From Pseudothauera nasutitermitis (GTDB lineage: Bacteria > Pseudomonadota > Gammaproteobacteria > Burkholderiales > Rhodocyclaceae), in contig NZ_SSOC01000006.1 in NCBI RefSeq assembly GCF_004801295.1, forward strand, positions 372,001-436,000: a stretch of DNA of 64,000 bases, written 5' to 3'. Shown here piece by piece: positions 9,728 to 18,605 of this stretch. The notes below the pieces were generated by a model. The model ran no database searches. It was not told where the DNA came from and was given only the letters and a program-made list of their open reading frames with translations. The stretch's first letter is position 1; each line of letters opens with the position of its first letter. Made by a program: the position numbers and the translations under genes.

Positions 9728-9766
9728 AATGCGCAATGGCGGACTGGCGGGCCGCCATTGCGCATT
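9728..9766 (-). promoter_or_regulatory. Long perfect hairpin in the maf-rng gap (rng leader)
   Basis: A 15-bp perfect inverted repeat, arms 9728-9742 and 9752-9766 with a 9-base loop. On the - strand it sits just upstream of rng, followed by an AU-rich single-stranded stretch up to the rng start. It could be a weak terminator or attenuator after maf, or a 5'-UTR element through which RNase G or E controls rng mRNA. The structure is visible; its function is inferred. Confidence 0.5.
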
Positions 9767-9816
9767 GCCCATCGGGCACCGCGCGCGTTCCGCCGGGCAC
9801 GGGCGGGTGCGGCGGA

Positions 9817-10440
9817 CTACAGGCAAGAATAGCCGAAGGCGTCGAGCAACTGGGCGGTTTCGAACAGCGGCAGGCCCATGATTCCGGAGTAGCTGCCGGA
9901 GATGTTCTCCACGAACACCGCCGCGCGTCCCTGGATGCCGTAGGCGCCGGCCTTGTCGAGCGGTTCGCCGGTGGCCACGTAGTTGCGCAGTTCTTCGTCG
10001 CGGATGCTGCGGAAACGCACCTCGCTCACGCTGATCTGGCTGCGCGTGCGTTCGCCGTCGGTCACTGCCACGGCGGTCAGCACCCGATGGCTGCGCCCGG
10101 ACAGCCCGCGCAGAATGCGGATGGCGTCTTCCGTGCTGACCGGCTTGCCGACGATCCGTCCATCCACTGCCAGCGTGGTGTCGGCGGCCAGTACCGGGTG
10201 GCGCGGCAGCTTGCGCCACATCAGCCGGCGCATGCCGGCTTCCGCCTTGGAGAGCGCGAGGCGCTCCACGTAGCGTTCGGCGGCCTCGCCGTCCAGCGGG
10301 GATTCGTCCACGTCGCAATCCTCCCCCCGTTCGCCGCCCCGGAAGGCCAGTACGTCGAAACGCACGCCGATCTGGCGCAGCAATTCACGCCGGCGCGGAC
10401 TGCGCGAGGCGAGGTAGATGCTGGGTGGGACGGGGCTCAT
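9817..10440 (-). CDS. maf: Maf-family nucleotide pyrophosphatase
   Basis: A 207-aa house-cleaning NTP pyrophosphatase that hydrolyses non-canonical or modified nucleotides (dTTP/UTP or m7GTP class). It begins with the Maf signature IYLASRSPRRRELLRQIG, has the catalytic-region Asp in ADTTLAVDG, GKPVSTEDA after it, and ends with the conserved GSYSGIMGLPLFET block. The Maf subtype (YhdE versus YceF) is not certain. It sits in the usual betaproteobacterial order upstream of rng and downstream of rlmH. Confidence 0.92.
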   Translation of the reverse strand: MSPVPPSIYLASRSPRRRELLRQIGVRFDVLAFRGGERGEDCDVDESPLDGEAAERYVERLALSKAEAGMRRLMWRKLPRHPVLAADTTLAVDGRIVGKPVSTEDAIRILRGLSGRSHRVLTAVAVTDGERTRSQISVSEVRFRSIRDEELRNYVATGEPLDKAGAYGIQGRAAVFVENISGSYSGIMGLPLFETAQLLDAFGYSCL

Positions 10441-10523
10441 GGCACGCTCGGGCGAGGTGGGCAGGCCCGTATTCTAACGTGTTCCCGGCACTGGCCGAAT
10501 GCGTGCGGAGCCGGGCTGCACGC

Positions 10524-10994
10524 TCATTCCCGGTGATAGGGGTGGTTCTTCAGCACGCTCCAGGCGCGGTACAGCGCTTCCGCGAGCAGCGGGCGCACCA
10601 GGGCGTGGGGCAGGGTGAGGCTGGTCAGGCGCAGAGTCTCGTCGGCACCGGCCTTGAGCGCGGGCGCCAGGCCGTCCGGACCGCCGACGATCAGCGCGAC
10701 GTCGCGGCCGTCGCCCTGCCAGCGTTCCAAGCGGTCGGCGAGCTTGCGGGTAGTCAGATCGTCGCCGCGTTCGTCGAGGATCACCCGCCGGCAGCGCGGC
10801 GGCAACACGGCTTCGATGCGTGCGGCTTCGGCGGCCATCATGGCGTCAACCGGCTTGCCGGTGCTGCGCGGCTCGGCCTTCACCTCGACGAGCTGCAGCG
10901 GCAGTTCGCGCGGCATGCGGCGGGCGAACTCCTCGTAGCCGGTATTCACCCAGTCCGGCATGCGGTGGCCGACCGCCACCAGCAGCAGCTTCAC
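10524..10994 (-). CDS. rlmH: 23S rRNA (pseudouridine-1915-N3) methyltransferase RlmH
   Basis: A 156-aa SPOUT-family enzyme that methylates pseudouridine 1915 in helix 69 of 23S r[18 protein letters not shown] opens the protein; the SAM-binding knot includes [10 protein letters not shown] and LIVGGPDGL, and the C-terminus ends NHPYHRE, as is typical. It lies directly after rsfS (7-bp gap), the standard rsfS-rlmH pairing. Confidence 0.96.
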   Translation of the reverse strand: MKLLLVAVGHRMPDWVNTGYEEFARRMPRELPLQLVEVKAEPRSTGKPVDAMMAAEAARIEAVLPPRCRRVILDERGDDLTTRKLADRLERWQGDGRDVALIVGGPDGLAPALKAGADETLRLTSLTLPHALVRPLLAEALYRAWSVLKNHPYHRE

Positions 10995-11001
10995 CGCGGG
11001 A

Positions 11002-11361
11002 TCAGCCCGCGGCGGCGGCGCGGCGTGGCGCCGGGGCCTTGCCGGTGGCCCACAGTTCCTCGAGGTTGTAGTAGCTGCGGATGGCCGGCTGCATGATGTG
11101 CACGACGATGGCGCCCAGATCGACCAGCACCCATTCGCCGCTTTCCTCGCCTTCCACGCTGATGACCTCGCCGCCGGCTTCCTTGGCCTTCTCTTGCACG
11201 TTGCGCGCGAGCGCGCGGGTCTGCCGGTTGGAGTCCGCGCTGGCGATCACGATGCGTTCGAACAGGGCGGTGAGGCGGGTGGTGTCGATGACCTCGATGT
11301 CCTTGGCCTTGATGTCTTCGAGGGCGGAGACGACGATTTCCTGCAGGGTGGTGATTTCCAT
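11002..11361 (-). CDS. rsfS: Ribosomal silencing factor RsfS
   Basis: A 119-aa Iojap/RsfS protein that binds uL14 of the large subunit and blocks subunit joining under starvation. Conserved elements: [27 protein letters not shown], and [16 protein letters not shown] short Ala/Pro/Arg-rich tail follows the fold. Its start overlaps the nadD stop by one base (TGATG), so the two are translationally coupled. Confidence 0.95.
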   Translation of the reverse strand: MEITTLQEIVVSALEDIKAKDIEVIDTTRLTALFERIVIASADSNRQTRALARNVQEKAKEAGGEVISVEGEESGEWVLVDLGAIVVHIMQPAIRSYYNLEELWATGKAPAPRRAAAAG

Positions 11362-12038
11362 CAGCGCGTACGGTAAAGGTGGTGCAGCCCAATATAGTCG
11401 AGAACGGAATCGGGGAGCAAATAACGGGGGCTCGCGCCGCGCGCCAGCAGGGCGCGGATGTGCGAGGCGGAAATGTCCAGTGGCGTCATGGCGAAGGCGA
11501 TCACCCGGCCGCTCGGGGAGCTTGCCAGTTCGGCCGGCTGTTCGGTCAGGCGGGCGCTGCAGGCTGCCGCGAGTTCAGCGGGCAAGCGGGCGACCCAGTC
11601 CATGTCCCGTGGAGCATGGCCGGGCCGGTTGGCCACCGCGACGTGGGCGAGATCGAACAGCTCGCCCCAGCGGTGCCAGCCGGGCAGGCCGTGGAAGGCG
11701 TCGGCGCCGAGGATCAGTACCAGCGGGCGGGCCGGGCCGAGTTCCGCGCGCAGGCGTTCCAGGGTGGGTACGGTGTAGCTGGCGGCGGCGGCGCGCACCT
11801 CGCCGTCATCCACTTCCAGTGCCGGGTTGCCCGCGGCGGCCAGGCGGGCCATCGTCAGACGGTGGTTGGCAGAGGCATGCGGCGCGTCGCGGTGCGCGGG
11901 CTGGCCGGCCGGCAGCAGGCGCACGCCGGCCAGGTCGAGGGCTTCGCGGGCTTCCTCGGCGAGGCGCAGATGGGCGAAATGGATGGGATCGAAGGTGCCG
12001 CCCAGCAGGCCCAGTGGCGCGGGCTCAGCCGTGCTCAT
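11361..12038 (-). CDS. nadD: Nicotinate-nucleotide adenylyltransferase NadD
   Basis: A 225-aa enzyme that converts nicotinate mononucleotide and ATP to deamido-NAD. The nucleotidyltransferase motif is GLLGGTFDPIHFAHLR; the usual (H/T)xGH reads HFAH here, with Ala replacing Gly. The LILGADAFHGLPGWHRW segment and the ISASHIR variant of the C-terminal ISSTxIR motif are present. Three consecutive ATGs (12044, 12041, 12038) are possible starts; I use the last. The start region overlaps the end of the upstream BPSS1780 gene. Confidence 0.93.
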   Translation of the reverse strand: MSTAEPAPLGLLGGTFDPIHFAHLRLAEEAREALDLAGVRLLPAGQPAHRDAPHASANHRLTMARLAAAGNPALEVDDGEVRAAAASYTVPTLERLRAELGPARPLVLILGADAFHGLPGWHRWGELFDLAHVAVANRPGHAPRDMDWVARLPAELAAACSARLTEQPAELASSPSGRVIAFAMTPLDISASHIRALLARGASPRYLLPDSVLDYIGLHHLYRTR

Positions 12039-12825
12039 CATCATCCACGACCAGCGGCGCGGAGTGCACCGCGTCGCCGGGCAGGCCGAACACGTCGCGC
12101 GCGTTGATGTAGAAACTGGCGAAGATGGTGGGCACCAGCACCAGCGGGACCAGGAAGCTGAGCAGGGTGGCACCCAGCGGGATCACCATGCCGATCACGG
12201 CGATGGCCATGCCCGGCAGCACCGCGCCGAACAGCATCAGGGAGATGGCGTAGGCCAGGAAGGGCCGCCAGTTGCGCAGGCAGGCGAAGAAGCTGAAGAA
12301 CATCGCCTTGGGCGCGGGAATTTTCCACCAGCCGGCCAGCAGCGGGGCGAACCAGTAGGCCATGATGACCGGTGTGGACAGGGTGAGCGCGATCAGCAGC
12401 GCCAGGGTGAGGCCGGGCGACTGCGCGGTTTCCGGGTCCATCCTGGCGCCGCCCATGAGTTTGAGCAGCACGCCGCCGTCGGCCAGCATGGTGCTGGCGA
12501 GCACCAGCAGGCTGGCGATCAGGTAGATGCCGCCAATGGCGACCAGCGCCTGCAGATTGCTGCGGAAGCCGGAGAACAGCACGTCCGGCCCGGCGCGCCG
12601 GCCTTCGTCGATGGCCCGGCAGCCGTTGAGCACGCCCAGAGAGAGCACGGGCATCAGCAGTGAGGCGATGGGCTGGCCGATCAGCGGAAAGATGCTGACC
12701 ACCACCAGGGTGAGCAGATAGCCGAAGGCCAGGAAGGTCATCAGCGCGGGGTTCTTGCGCCACAGCAGCAGGCCTTCCTTGAGCCAGGACCAGCCACGGT
12801 GCGCGGGGAGTTGTCTAGCTTGCAT
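12025..12825 (-). CDS. BPSS1780-family membrane protein (first of a tandem pair)
   Basis: A 266-aa polytopic membrane protein of unknown function, of the family typed by BPSS1780 in betaproteobacteria. Shared landmarks: a W-L-x-E-G-L-x-L-x-R/x-N-P opening (WSWLKEGLLLWRKNP), six or so hydrophobic segments, and a Gly/Ala-rich centre. It is a diverged paralogue of the gene just upstream and overlaps it by 11 bases; its 3' end overlaps nadD. The acidic C-terminus (VVDDDEHG) is encoded by the bases shared with the nadD start. Confidence 0.75.
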   Translation of the reverse strand: MQARQLPAHRGWSWLKEGLLLWRKNPALMTFLAFGYLLTLVVVSIFPLIGQPIASLLMPVLSLGVLNGCRAIDEGRRAGPDVLFSGFRSNLQALVAIGGIYLIASLLVLASTMLADGGVLLKLMGGARMDPETAQSPGLTLALLIALTLSTPVIMAYWFAPLLAGWWKIPAPKAMFFSFFACLRNWRPFLAYAISLMLFGAVLPGMAIAVIGMVIPLGATLLSFLVPLVLVPTIFASFYINARDVFGLPGDAVHSAPLVVDDDEHG

Positions 12826-13576
12826 CGTTGGGGGGTGTTTCCGGGGTGGGGGCGGGCAGCGCGGGGGCGTTGCCGAAGACGTCCTGCCAGGCGGCGCGCA
12901 GCGTGCCGGCGAGGACGGGAACCAGCACCAGCATGCCCAGCCCGGCCGGCAGCATGGCGATCCACACCAGCACGTAGAGCAGCGCAGCGAGCACCAGGAA
13001 GGTGAGCGGGCTGGCCAGGCAGGCCTGCGCGGAGAGCTTCATGGCGTCCAGCGGGGCGACCTCGTCGTGCAGCACCAGCGGGGCGGCGAACCACAGTGCC
13101 ATGATCAGCAGCGCCCACAGCACGGTGAAGATCAGCACGCCGAGCATGACGCCGCCGGCTGCCACCCCGGCGCCCGCGAAGGCGCCCAGCAGCATGCCGG
13201 TGAGCACCGCGCTGCCGCCGATGGCCGCGCCGATCAGCGCGGCGCCGAACGCGCCGACGAGATGGAACACGCCGACCAGCAGCAGGTTGCCGGTGTGGCG
13301 GCGCACGCCTTCGAACAGATGGTCGACGCGCAAGGCCTCGCCGCGCGCCTGCGCCAGCGCGCCGGTGACCAGACCGCCGGCCAGCACCGGCAGGGCGATG
13401 GGCGCGGCCGCCCAGCCGATCAGCGGCACGAAGCCGAGCGCGGCGAGAATGACGATGAACACCACGGCCTGGATGAGCCAGATGCCCGGGTTGGCGACGA
13501 AGCCACGCCAGCCTTCGGTGAGCCAGCGCAGGGTGTGGGCGGGGGCGACGTGGCGGGGCTGGGGCAGGGTCTTCAT
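12815..13576 (-). CDS. BPSS1780-family membrane protein (second of a tandem pair)
   Basis: A 253-aa membrane protein with the same plan as its downstream neighbour: a WLTEGWRGFVANPGIWL opening, about six hydrophobic segments, and a Pro-rich tail. Start ATG 13576 overlaps the homoserine kinase stop (ATGA), so the order thrB - paralogue - paralogue - nadD - rsfS - rlmH looks like one transcript. The function is unknown. Confidence 0.75.
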   Translation of the reverse strand: MKTLPQPRHVAPAHTLRWLTEGWRGFVANPGIWLIQAVVFIVILAALGFVPLIGWAAAPIALPVLAGGLVTGALAQARGEALRVDHLFEGVRRHTGNLLLVGVFHLVGAFGAALIGAAIGGSAVLTGMLLGAFAGAGVAAGGVMLGVLIFTVLWALLIMALWFAAPLVLHDEVAPLDAMKLSAQACLASPLTFLVLAALLYVLVWIAMLPAGLGMLVLVPVLAGTLRAAWQDVFGNAPALPAPTPETPPNDAS

Positions 13577-14523
13577 GCCGGGTCTCCGGGCAGCGGTGGC
13601 ACGCCCTGCGCGCGTAGGCGCAGGATGTCGCGGTATTCGTCGGGGTTCTTGACCAGCACCATCTCGCCGGCGCGCGGCAGGTGGAAATCCGCCGCGCGCG
13701 ACATCCAGAAGCGCAGCGCGGCGGCGCGCAGCATGGCCGGCCAGGCTGCGCGTTCGGCCGGGGTGAACGGGCGTTCGGCGTGGTAGGCGTCGAGCAGAGC
13801 GTGGTAGCGCGCGGGTTCCAGTTCGCCGTCCGCCGTGCAGCACCAGTCATTAACGGTAACCGCGACGTCGAACAACAGGGCGTCGCGGCCGGCGAAGTAG
13901 AAATCGATGACGCCGCCGATGTGTTCGCCGTCCCACAGGATGTTGTCGCGGAACAGGTCGGCGTGGATTACCCCGCGGGGCAGTTCGTCGATGCGCACGG
14001 CGGCCTGGAAGGCGAGTTCCGCATCGAGCAGGGCCTGTTCCGCGGCCGGCAGGAAGGGGCGCACCTGGGCGGCGGTGGCGCTGCGCCAGGCCGCACCGCG
14101 TGGGTTGTCCTGGCGGCGGCCGTAGGACAGGCCGGCCAGATGCAGGCCGGCCAGCATGGCGCCCACGCGCGCGCAGCGCTGTGGCCCGGGGGCCATGTCG
14201 GACTGGCCGCTGAGGCGGGCCACCAGCGCCGCGGGCTTGCCGGACAGGGTGCCGAGGTATTCGTTGTCGCGGTCGGCGATGGGGGCGGGCACCGGCAGGC
14301 CGTGGCGCGCGAGGTGGGCGGTGAGGTGCAGGTAGAAGGGCAGTTCGGCGCGCGGGATGGTCTCGAACAGCGTCAGCACGTAGCGCCCGAGCGTGGTGGT
14401 GACGAAGAAATTGCTGTTCTGCACGCCGGCCGGGATGCCCTGCAGATCGGTCAGCCGGCCGATGGCGTAGCGGCGCAGCCAGTCGGCGAGCGCCTCGGGC
14501 GTGACGGGGGTGAAGACGGACAT
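13573..14523 (-). CDS. thrB: Homoserine kinase type II (ThrB-II)
   Basis: A 316-aa aminoglycoside-phosphotransferase-fold kinase that phosphorylates homoserine in threonine synthesis, the form used by many betaproteobacteria in place of the GHMP-type ThrB. Landmarks: MSVFTPVTPEALADWL at the N-terminus, IPAGVQNSNFFV near residue 30, the catalytic loop GVIHADLFRDNIL and the metal-binding GVIDFYFAG. Full length. It heads the overlapping - strand run towards nadD. Confidence 0.92.
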   Translation of the reverse strand: MSVFTPVTPEALADWLRRYAIGRLTDLQGIPAGVQNSNFFVTTTLGRYVLTLFETIPRAELPFYLHLTAHLARHGLPVPAPIADRDNEYLGTLSGKPAALVARLSGQSDMAPGPQRCARVGAMLAGLHLAGLSYGRRQDNPRGAAWRSATAAQVRPFLPAAEQALLDAELAFQAAVRIDELPRGVIHADLFRDNILWDGEHIGGVIDFYFAGRDALLFDVAVTVNDWCCTADGELEPARYHALLDAYHAERPFTPAERAAWPAMLRAAALRFWMSRAADFHLPRAGEMVLVKNPDEYRDILRLRAQGVPPLPGDPA

Positions 14524-14563
14524 GGGGCGTGCGGTCGGCCGGGCAGTGTGCGCCGCGCGGGGC

Positions 14564-14896
14564 TCACCAGCTGCGGATCACCCACATCGGCACGGACAGC
14601 ACCGGGGCCGCGTCGCTATGGCGCACGAAGTTGCCGTCGCCCTGCGGATCCACCAGATAGTACGGCGTGCCATGCGGCGGGGTGACCTTGACCATGTAGA
14701 GCTTGCCGCGCAGGCGGTACTCTTCCACGGTGTCGCCGCCGCGCTGGACGATGGTGACCTCCGGCTCGAAATCGTCCTCGATCAGGCCGGGCGGCGGTGG
14801 GGGCGGCTCGGGCAGCGGCTGCAGGTCGGCGGGGCGCTGCTGGGCGAAGGCCGGCAGGGCGCAGGCGAGGGCAAGAACGAGCAGTTTGCGATGCAT
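14564..14896 (-). CDS. DUF2782 periplasmic protein
   Basis: A 110-aa small exported protein of unknown function. It has a signal peptide (about 1-19, ending PAFA), a Pro-rich linker, and then the DUF2782 core with VTIVQRGGDTVEEYRLRGK and a YMVKV-PPHGTPYYLVD segment. ATG 14896 is preceded by GGAGAATCCATC. The frame continues upstream to 14950 but without a signal peptide. The DUF2782 / type II homoserine kinase neighbourhood recurs in betaproteobacteria. Confidence 0.82.
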   Translation of the reverse strand: MHRKLLVLALACALPAFAQQRPADLQPLPEPPPPPPGLIEDDFEPEVTIVQRGGDTVEEYRLRGKLYMVKVTPPHGTPYYLVDPQGDGNFVRHSDAAPVLSVPMWVIRSW

Positions 14897-14981
14897 GATG
14901 GATTCTCCGCGGGAATGTGCCGATTCTATCAGGGGCGCGGACTTTCCCACGGGCGGGAATGCGTCCGTGTCGGGTGTCGGC

Positions 14982-15704
14982 TCAAAGATTCAGCATCAGT
15001 TCGTGTTCTTCGGGCAGCGGCAGGAAGCCGCGCGTTTCGTAATGCTTGAAGATGGCTTCCACCACTTCTTCCGGCTTGTCGATGACCTGCACCAGATCGA
15101 GATCCTCTGGATTGATCATGCGCTCGCTCACCAGCCGGTCGCGGAACCAGTCCAGCAGGCCCTGCCAGAACTGGCCATGCACCAGGATGATGGGGATCTT
15201 GCGACTCTTGTTGGTCTGGATCAGCGTCATCGCCTCCAGCAGTTCGTCCAGCGTGCCGAAGCCGCCGGGCATGACCACGTAGGCGCTGGCGAACTTCACG
15301 AACATGAACTTGCGTGCGAAGAAATGCTGAAAGGTCTGCGAGATGTCCTGGTAGGGGTTGGCGGCCTGTTCGTGCGGCAACTGGATGTTCAGCCCGATGG
15401 ACGGGCTTTTGCCGAAGTAGGCGCCCTTGTTGGCGGCCTCCATGACGCCGGGGCCGCCGCCGGAGATCACCGAGAAACCGGCATCCGACAACTGGCGAGC
15501 GATCTTTTCGGTGAGCATGTAGTACATGTGGTCCGGCGGTGTGCGCGCGCTGCCGAAGATCGACACTGCCGGACGGATGGCGTTGAGCCGCTCGGTGGCC
15601 TCGACGAACTCGGCCATGATGCCGAAGATGCGCCAGGATTCGCGGGCGTTGGAATGCGGTTCCGCGTTCTTTGCCCTGCGGGGCAGTTTGTCTTTTGCGG
15701 TCAT
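14982..15704 (-). CDS. LOG-family protein (TIGR00730-type phosphoribohydrolase)
   Basis: A 240-aa Rossmann-like protein of the LOG/lysine-decarboxylase-like family, whose characterised members release cytokinin-type bases or hydrolyse nucleotide monophosphates. The diagnostic motif PGGFGTLDE is at about residue 150, preceded by ISGGGPGVMEAANKGA and FARKFMFVK. The N-terminal 30 residues are basic and probably extra to the fold. Start ATG 15704 has only a weak ribosome site. It is divergent from polA. Confidence 0.88.
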   Translation of the reverse strand: MTAKDKLPRRAKNAEPHSNARESWRIFGIMAEFVEATERLNAIRPAVSIFGSARTPPDHMYYMLTEKIARQLSDAGFSVISGGGPGVMEAANKGAYFGKSPSIGLNIQLPHEQAANPYQDISQTFQHFFARKFMFVKFASAYVVMPGGFGTLDELLEAMTLIQTNKSRKIPIILVHGQFWQGLLDWFRDRLVSERMINPEDLDLVQVIDKPEEVVEAIFKHYETRGFLPLPEEHELMLNL

Positions 15705-15807
15705 GAGCGGGCGGGGTGATCCGGATCGGGAAAAAGAGGTAAACGATAACCCAGAGCGTGCTCGCGGTACCATTCACAGCTTCCCGTACCGATTCTTTCC
15801 GCCCGCC

Positions 15808-18519
15808 ATGCCCACGCTGCTGCTCGTCGATGGTTCCAGCTACCTGTACCGCGCCTTCCACGCCTTGCCAGACCTGCGCAACCGCGCGGGCGAGCCCACC
15901 GGGGCGATCCGCGGCGTGCTTTCCATGCTGCGCCGGCTGGAGTCCGAATACGCCGCCGAATACCGCGCCTGCGTGTTCGACGCCAAGGGCAAGACCTTTC
16001 GCGAGGACTGGTACCCGGAATACAAGGCCCACCGTCCGCCCATGCCGGACGACCTGCGCGTGCAGATCGAGCCGCTGCATGAGGCGGTGCAGGCCGAAGG
16101 CTGGCCGCTGCTGATGGTCGAGGGCGTGGAGGCCGACGACGTCATCGGCACGCTGACCCGCCAGGCCGTGGAGCGCGGCTGGCAGGTGGTGATCTCCACC
16201 GGCGACAAGGACCTGACCCAACTGGTCGCCCCCGGCGTGCGCTGGGTGAACACCATGAACGAGGAAGTGCTGGACGAAGCCGGCGTGACCGCCAAGTTTG
16301 GTGTGCCGCCGGAACGCATCATCGACTACCTGGCGCTGATGGGCGACGCGGTGGACAACGTGCCCGGCGTGGAAAAGTGCGGACCGAAGACCGCGGTGAA
16401 ATGGCTCACCGAATACGGCACGCTGGACAACCTGGTGACCAATGCCGACAAGGTGGGCGGCAAGGTGGGCGAGAACCTGCGCAAGCACCTGGATTTCCTG
16501 CCGCTGGGGCGCAGGCTGGTCACCGTGGCCACCGACGTGCCCCTGCCGGTGACGCCGGAAGACCTGCCCGCGCGCGACGACGACAAGGCCGCGCTGCGTG
16601 CGCTCTATGAGCGCTTCGAGTTCCGCTCCTGGCTGCGCGATCTGGACGACGCCCAGCGCGGCATCGTACCGGCCGCCGCTGCAGATGATGAACCCACCGA
16701 ACCGGGGGGGCATCGCGCCGGCTACGTCAGCATTATCGACTGGGCAACCTTCGACGACTGGCTGGCGCGCATCGAAGGGGCCGCACTCACCGCCTTCGAT
16801 ACCGAAACCACCAGTCTGGACCCGATGGCCGCGCGTCTGGTGGGCATATCCTTTGCCGTGAAGACGGGCGAGGCCGCCTACCTGCCGCTGGCCCACCGGG
16901 GCACCGAAGCGCCGGATCAACTGCCGCTGGACGAGGTACTGGCGCGCCTCAAACCCTGGCTGGAATCCGCCGCCCACGCCAAGGTCGGCCAGAACCTCAA
17001 GTACGATGCCCACGTGCTGGCCAACCACGGTATCACCCTGCGCGGCATCGCCCACGACACCCTGCTGGAATCCTACGTGCTGGAATCCGACCGCCCGCAC
17101 GACATGGATTCCCTGGCCCGCCGCCATCTGGGGCTGACCACCATCCCCTACACCGAGGTGTGCGGCAAGGGCGCCAAGCAGATCGGCTTCGACGAGGTGG
17201 CCGTCGACCGTGCCACCGAGTATGCCGCCGAGGATGCCGACGTCACTCTGCGCCTGCACCGCAGGCTGTGGCCCCAGGTCGAAGCCGAAGGGCAACTGGC
17301 CGCTGTGTACCGCGACATCGAACTGCCCACCTTGAGCGTGCTGCTCGACATGGAACGCACCGGCGTGCTCATCGACCCCTTCCTGCTCGCCCAGCACGGG
17401 GAAGAACTCGGCCGGCGCCTGCATGAACTGGAAGGCCAGGCGCACGAACTGGCCGGCCAGCCCTTCAACCTGGGGTCACCCAAGCAACTCGGCGAAATCC
17501 TCTTCGGCAAGCTCGGCCTGCCGGTCGTCAAAAAAACCGCCACTGGCCAGCCTTCCACCGACGAGGATGTACTCACCCAACTGGCCGAGGATTACCCGCT
17601 ACCCAAGCTGCTGCTCGAACACCGTGGCCTGGCCAAGCTGAAGAGCACCTATGCCGACAAGCTGCCGCGCATGGTCAACCCCAGGACCGGGCGGGTGCAC
17701 ACCAGCTTCTCGCAGGCTACGGCCGTGACCGGCCGGCTGGCCAGTTCCGAACCCAACCTGCAGAACATCCCCATCCGCACGGCGGAAGGGCGACGCATCC
17801 GCGCGGCCTTCATCGCGCCCCGCGGCCATGTCATCGTCTCGGCGGATTACTCGCAGATCGAACTGCGCATCATGGCCCATCTGTCGAGCGACGCCCGCCT
17901 GCTGGACGCCTTCGCGCGCGGCGAGGACGTACACCGTGCCACCGCCGCCGAGGTGTTCGGCATGGCGCCCGCCGAAGTCAGCAGCGAACAGCGCCGCTAC
18001 GCCAAGGTCATCAACTTCGGCCTGATCTACGGCATGAGCGCACACGGCTTGGCCAAGAACCTGGGCATCGAGCGTGGCGCGGCGCAAGCCTGGATCGACC
18101 GCTACTTCGCGCGCTACCCCGGCGTGGCCGACTACATGGAACGCATCAAGGCAGAAGCGCACGACAAGGGCTACGTAGAAACCGTGTTCGGCCGCCGCCT
18201 GCACCTGCCCGACATCCGCGCCCAGCAGGTCGGCCGCCGCCAGGCCGCCGAGCGCGCGGCGATCAATGCCCCAATGCAGGGAACGGCGGCAGATCTGATC
18301 AAGAAGGCGATGATCGCCGTCAGCGCCTGGCTGAAGCGCGAACAGCTTGCTTCCCGCCTGATTCTGCAGGTGCATGACGAACTGGTGCTGGAAGTGCCGG
18401 ATGGGGAGTTGGCACGCCTTCGCACGGAACTGCCCGTGCTGATGGGCGGCGTGGCGCAACTGGCCGTGCCGCTGCTGGTGGAGGTGGGAGCGGGGGGGAA
18501 TTGGGACGAGGCGCACTAA
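15808..18519 (+). CDS. polA: DNA polymerase I
   Basis: A 903-aa polymerase for Okazaki-fragment maturation and repair. The 5'-3' exonuclease domain (about 1-290) starts LLLVDGSSYLYRAFHALP. The 3'-5' proofreading domain carries DTETTSLD near residue 330, so catalytic acidic residues are retained. The polymerase domain has motif A SADYSQIELR near 674, the O-helix RRYAKVINFGLIYG near 728, and motif C QVHDELVLEVP near 851. I chose ATG 15808 because family homology begins there, although the frame is open upstream. It is followed by the - strand polysaccharide locus. Confidence 0.98.
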   Translation: MPTLLLVDGSSYLYRAFHALPDLRNRAGEPTGAIRGVLSMLRRLESEYAAEYRACVFDAKGKTFREDWYPEYKAHRPPMPDDLRVQIEPLHEAVQAEGWPLLMVEGVEADDVIGTLTRQAVERGWQVVISTGDKDLTQLVAPGVRWVNTMNEEVLDEAGVTAKFGVPPERIIDYLALMGDAVDNVPGVEKCGPKTAVKWLTEYGTLDNLVTNADKVGGKVGENLRKHLDFLPLGRRLVTVATDVPLPVTPEDLPARDDDKAALRALYERFEFRSWLRDLDDAQRGIVPAAAADDEPTEPGGHRAGYVSIIDWATFDDWLARIEGAALTAFDTETTSLDPMAARLVGISFAVKTGEAAYLPLAHRGTEAPDQLPLDEVLARLKPWLESAAHAKVGQNLKYDAHVLANHGITLRGIAHDTLLESYVLESDRPHDMDSLARRHLGLTTIPYTEVCGKGAKQIGFDEVAVDRATEYAAEDADVTLRLHRRLWPQVEAEGQLAAVYRDIELPTLSVLLDMERTGVLIDPFLLAQHGEELGRRLHELEGQAHELAGQPFNLGSPKQLGEILFGKLGLPVVKKTATGQPSTDEDVLTQLAEDYPLPKLLLEHRGLAKLKSTYADKLPRMVNPRTGRVHTSFSQATAVTGRLASSEPNLQNIPIRTAEGRRIRAAFIAPRGHVIVSADYSQIELRIMAHLSSDARLLDAFARGEDVHRATAAEVFGMAPAEVSSEQRRYAKVINFGLIYGMSAHGLAKNLGIERGAAQAWIDRYFARYPGVADYMERIKAEAHDKGYVETVFGRRLHLPDIRAQQVGRRQAAERAAINAPMQGTAADLIKKAMIAVSAWLKREQLASRLILQVHDELVLEVPDGELARLRTELPVLMGGVAQLAVPLLVEVGAGGNWDEAH

Positions 18520-18605
18520 TGCGCCATCAGGCTTCGCCTGTCGTTCCGAACACACTCCGGCAGCGGCCCTGCCCAGACCCCGCCAGGTAGGTAATCCCCC
18601 GGAAA

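Noticed and set aside
18528-18545. Small hairpin (CAGGC/GCCTG) after polA
   Set aside because: The stem is only 5 bp and no T-run follows on the + strand, so it is not called a terminator.
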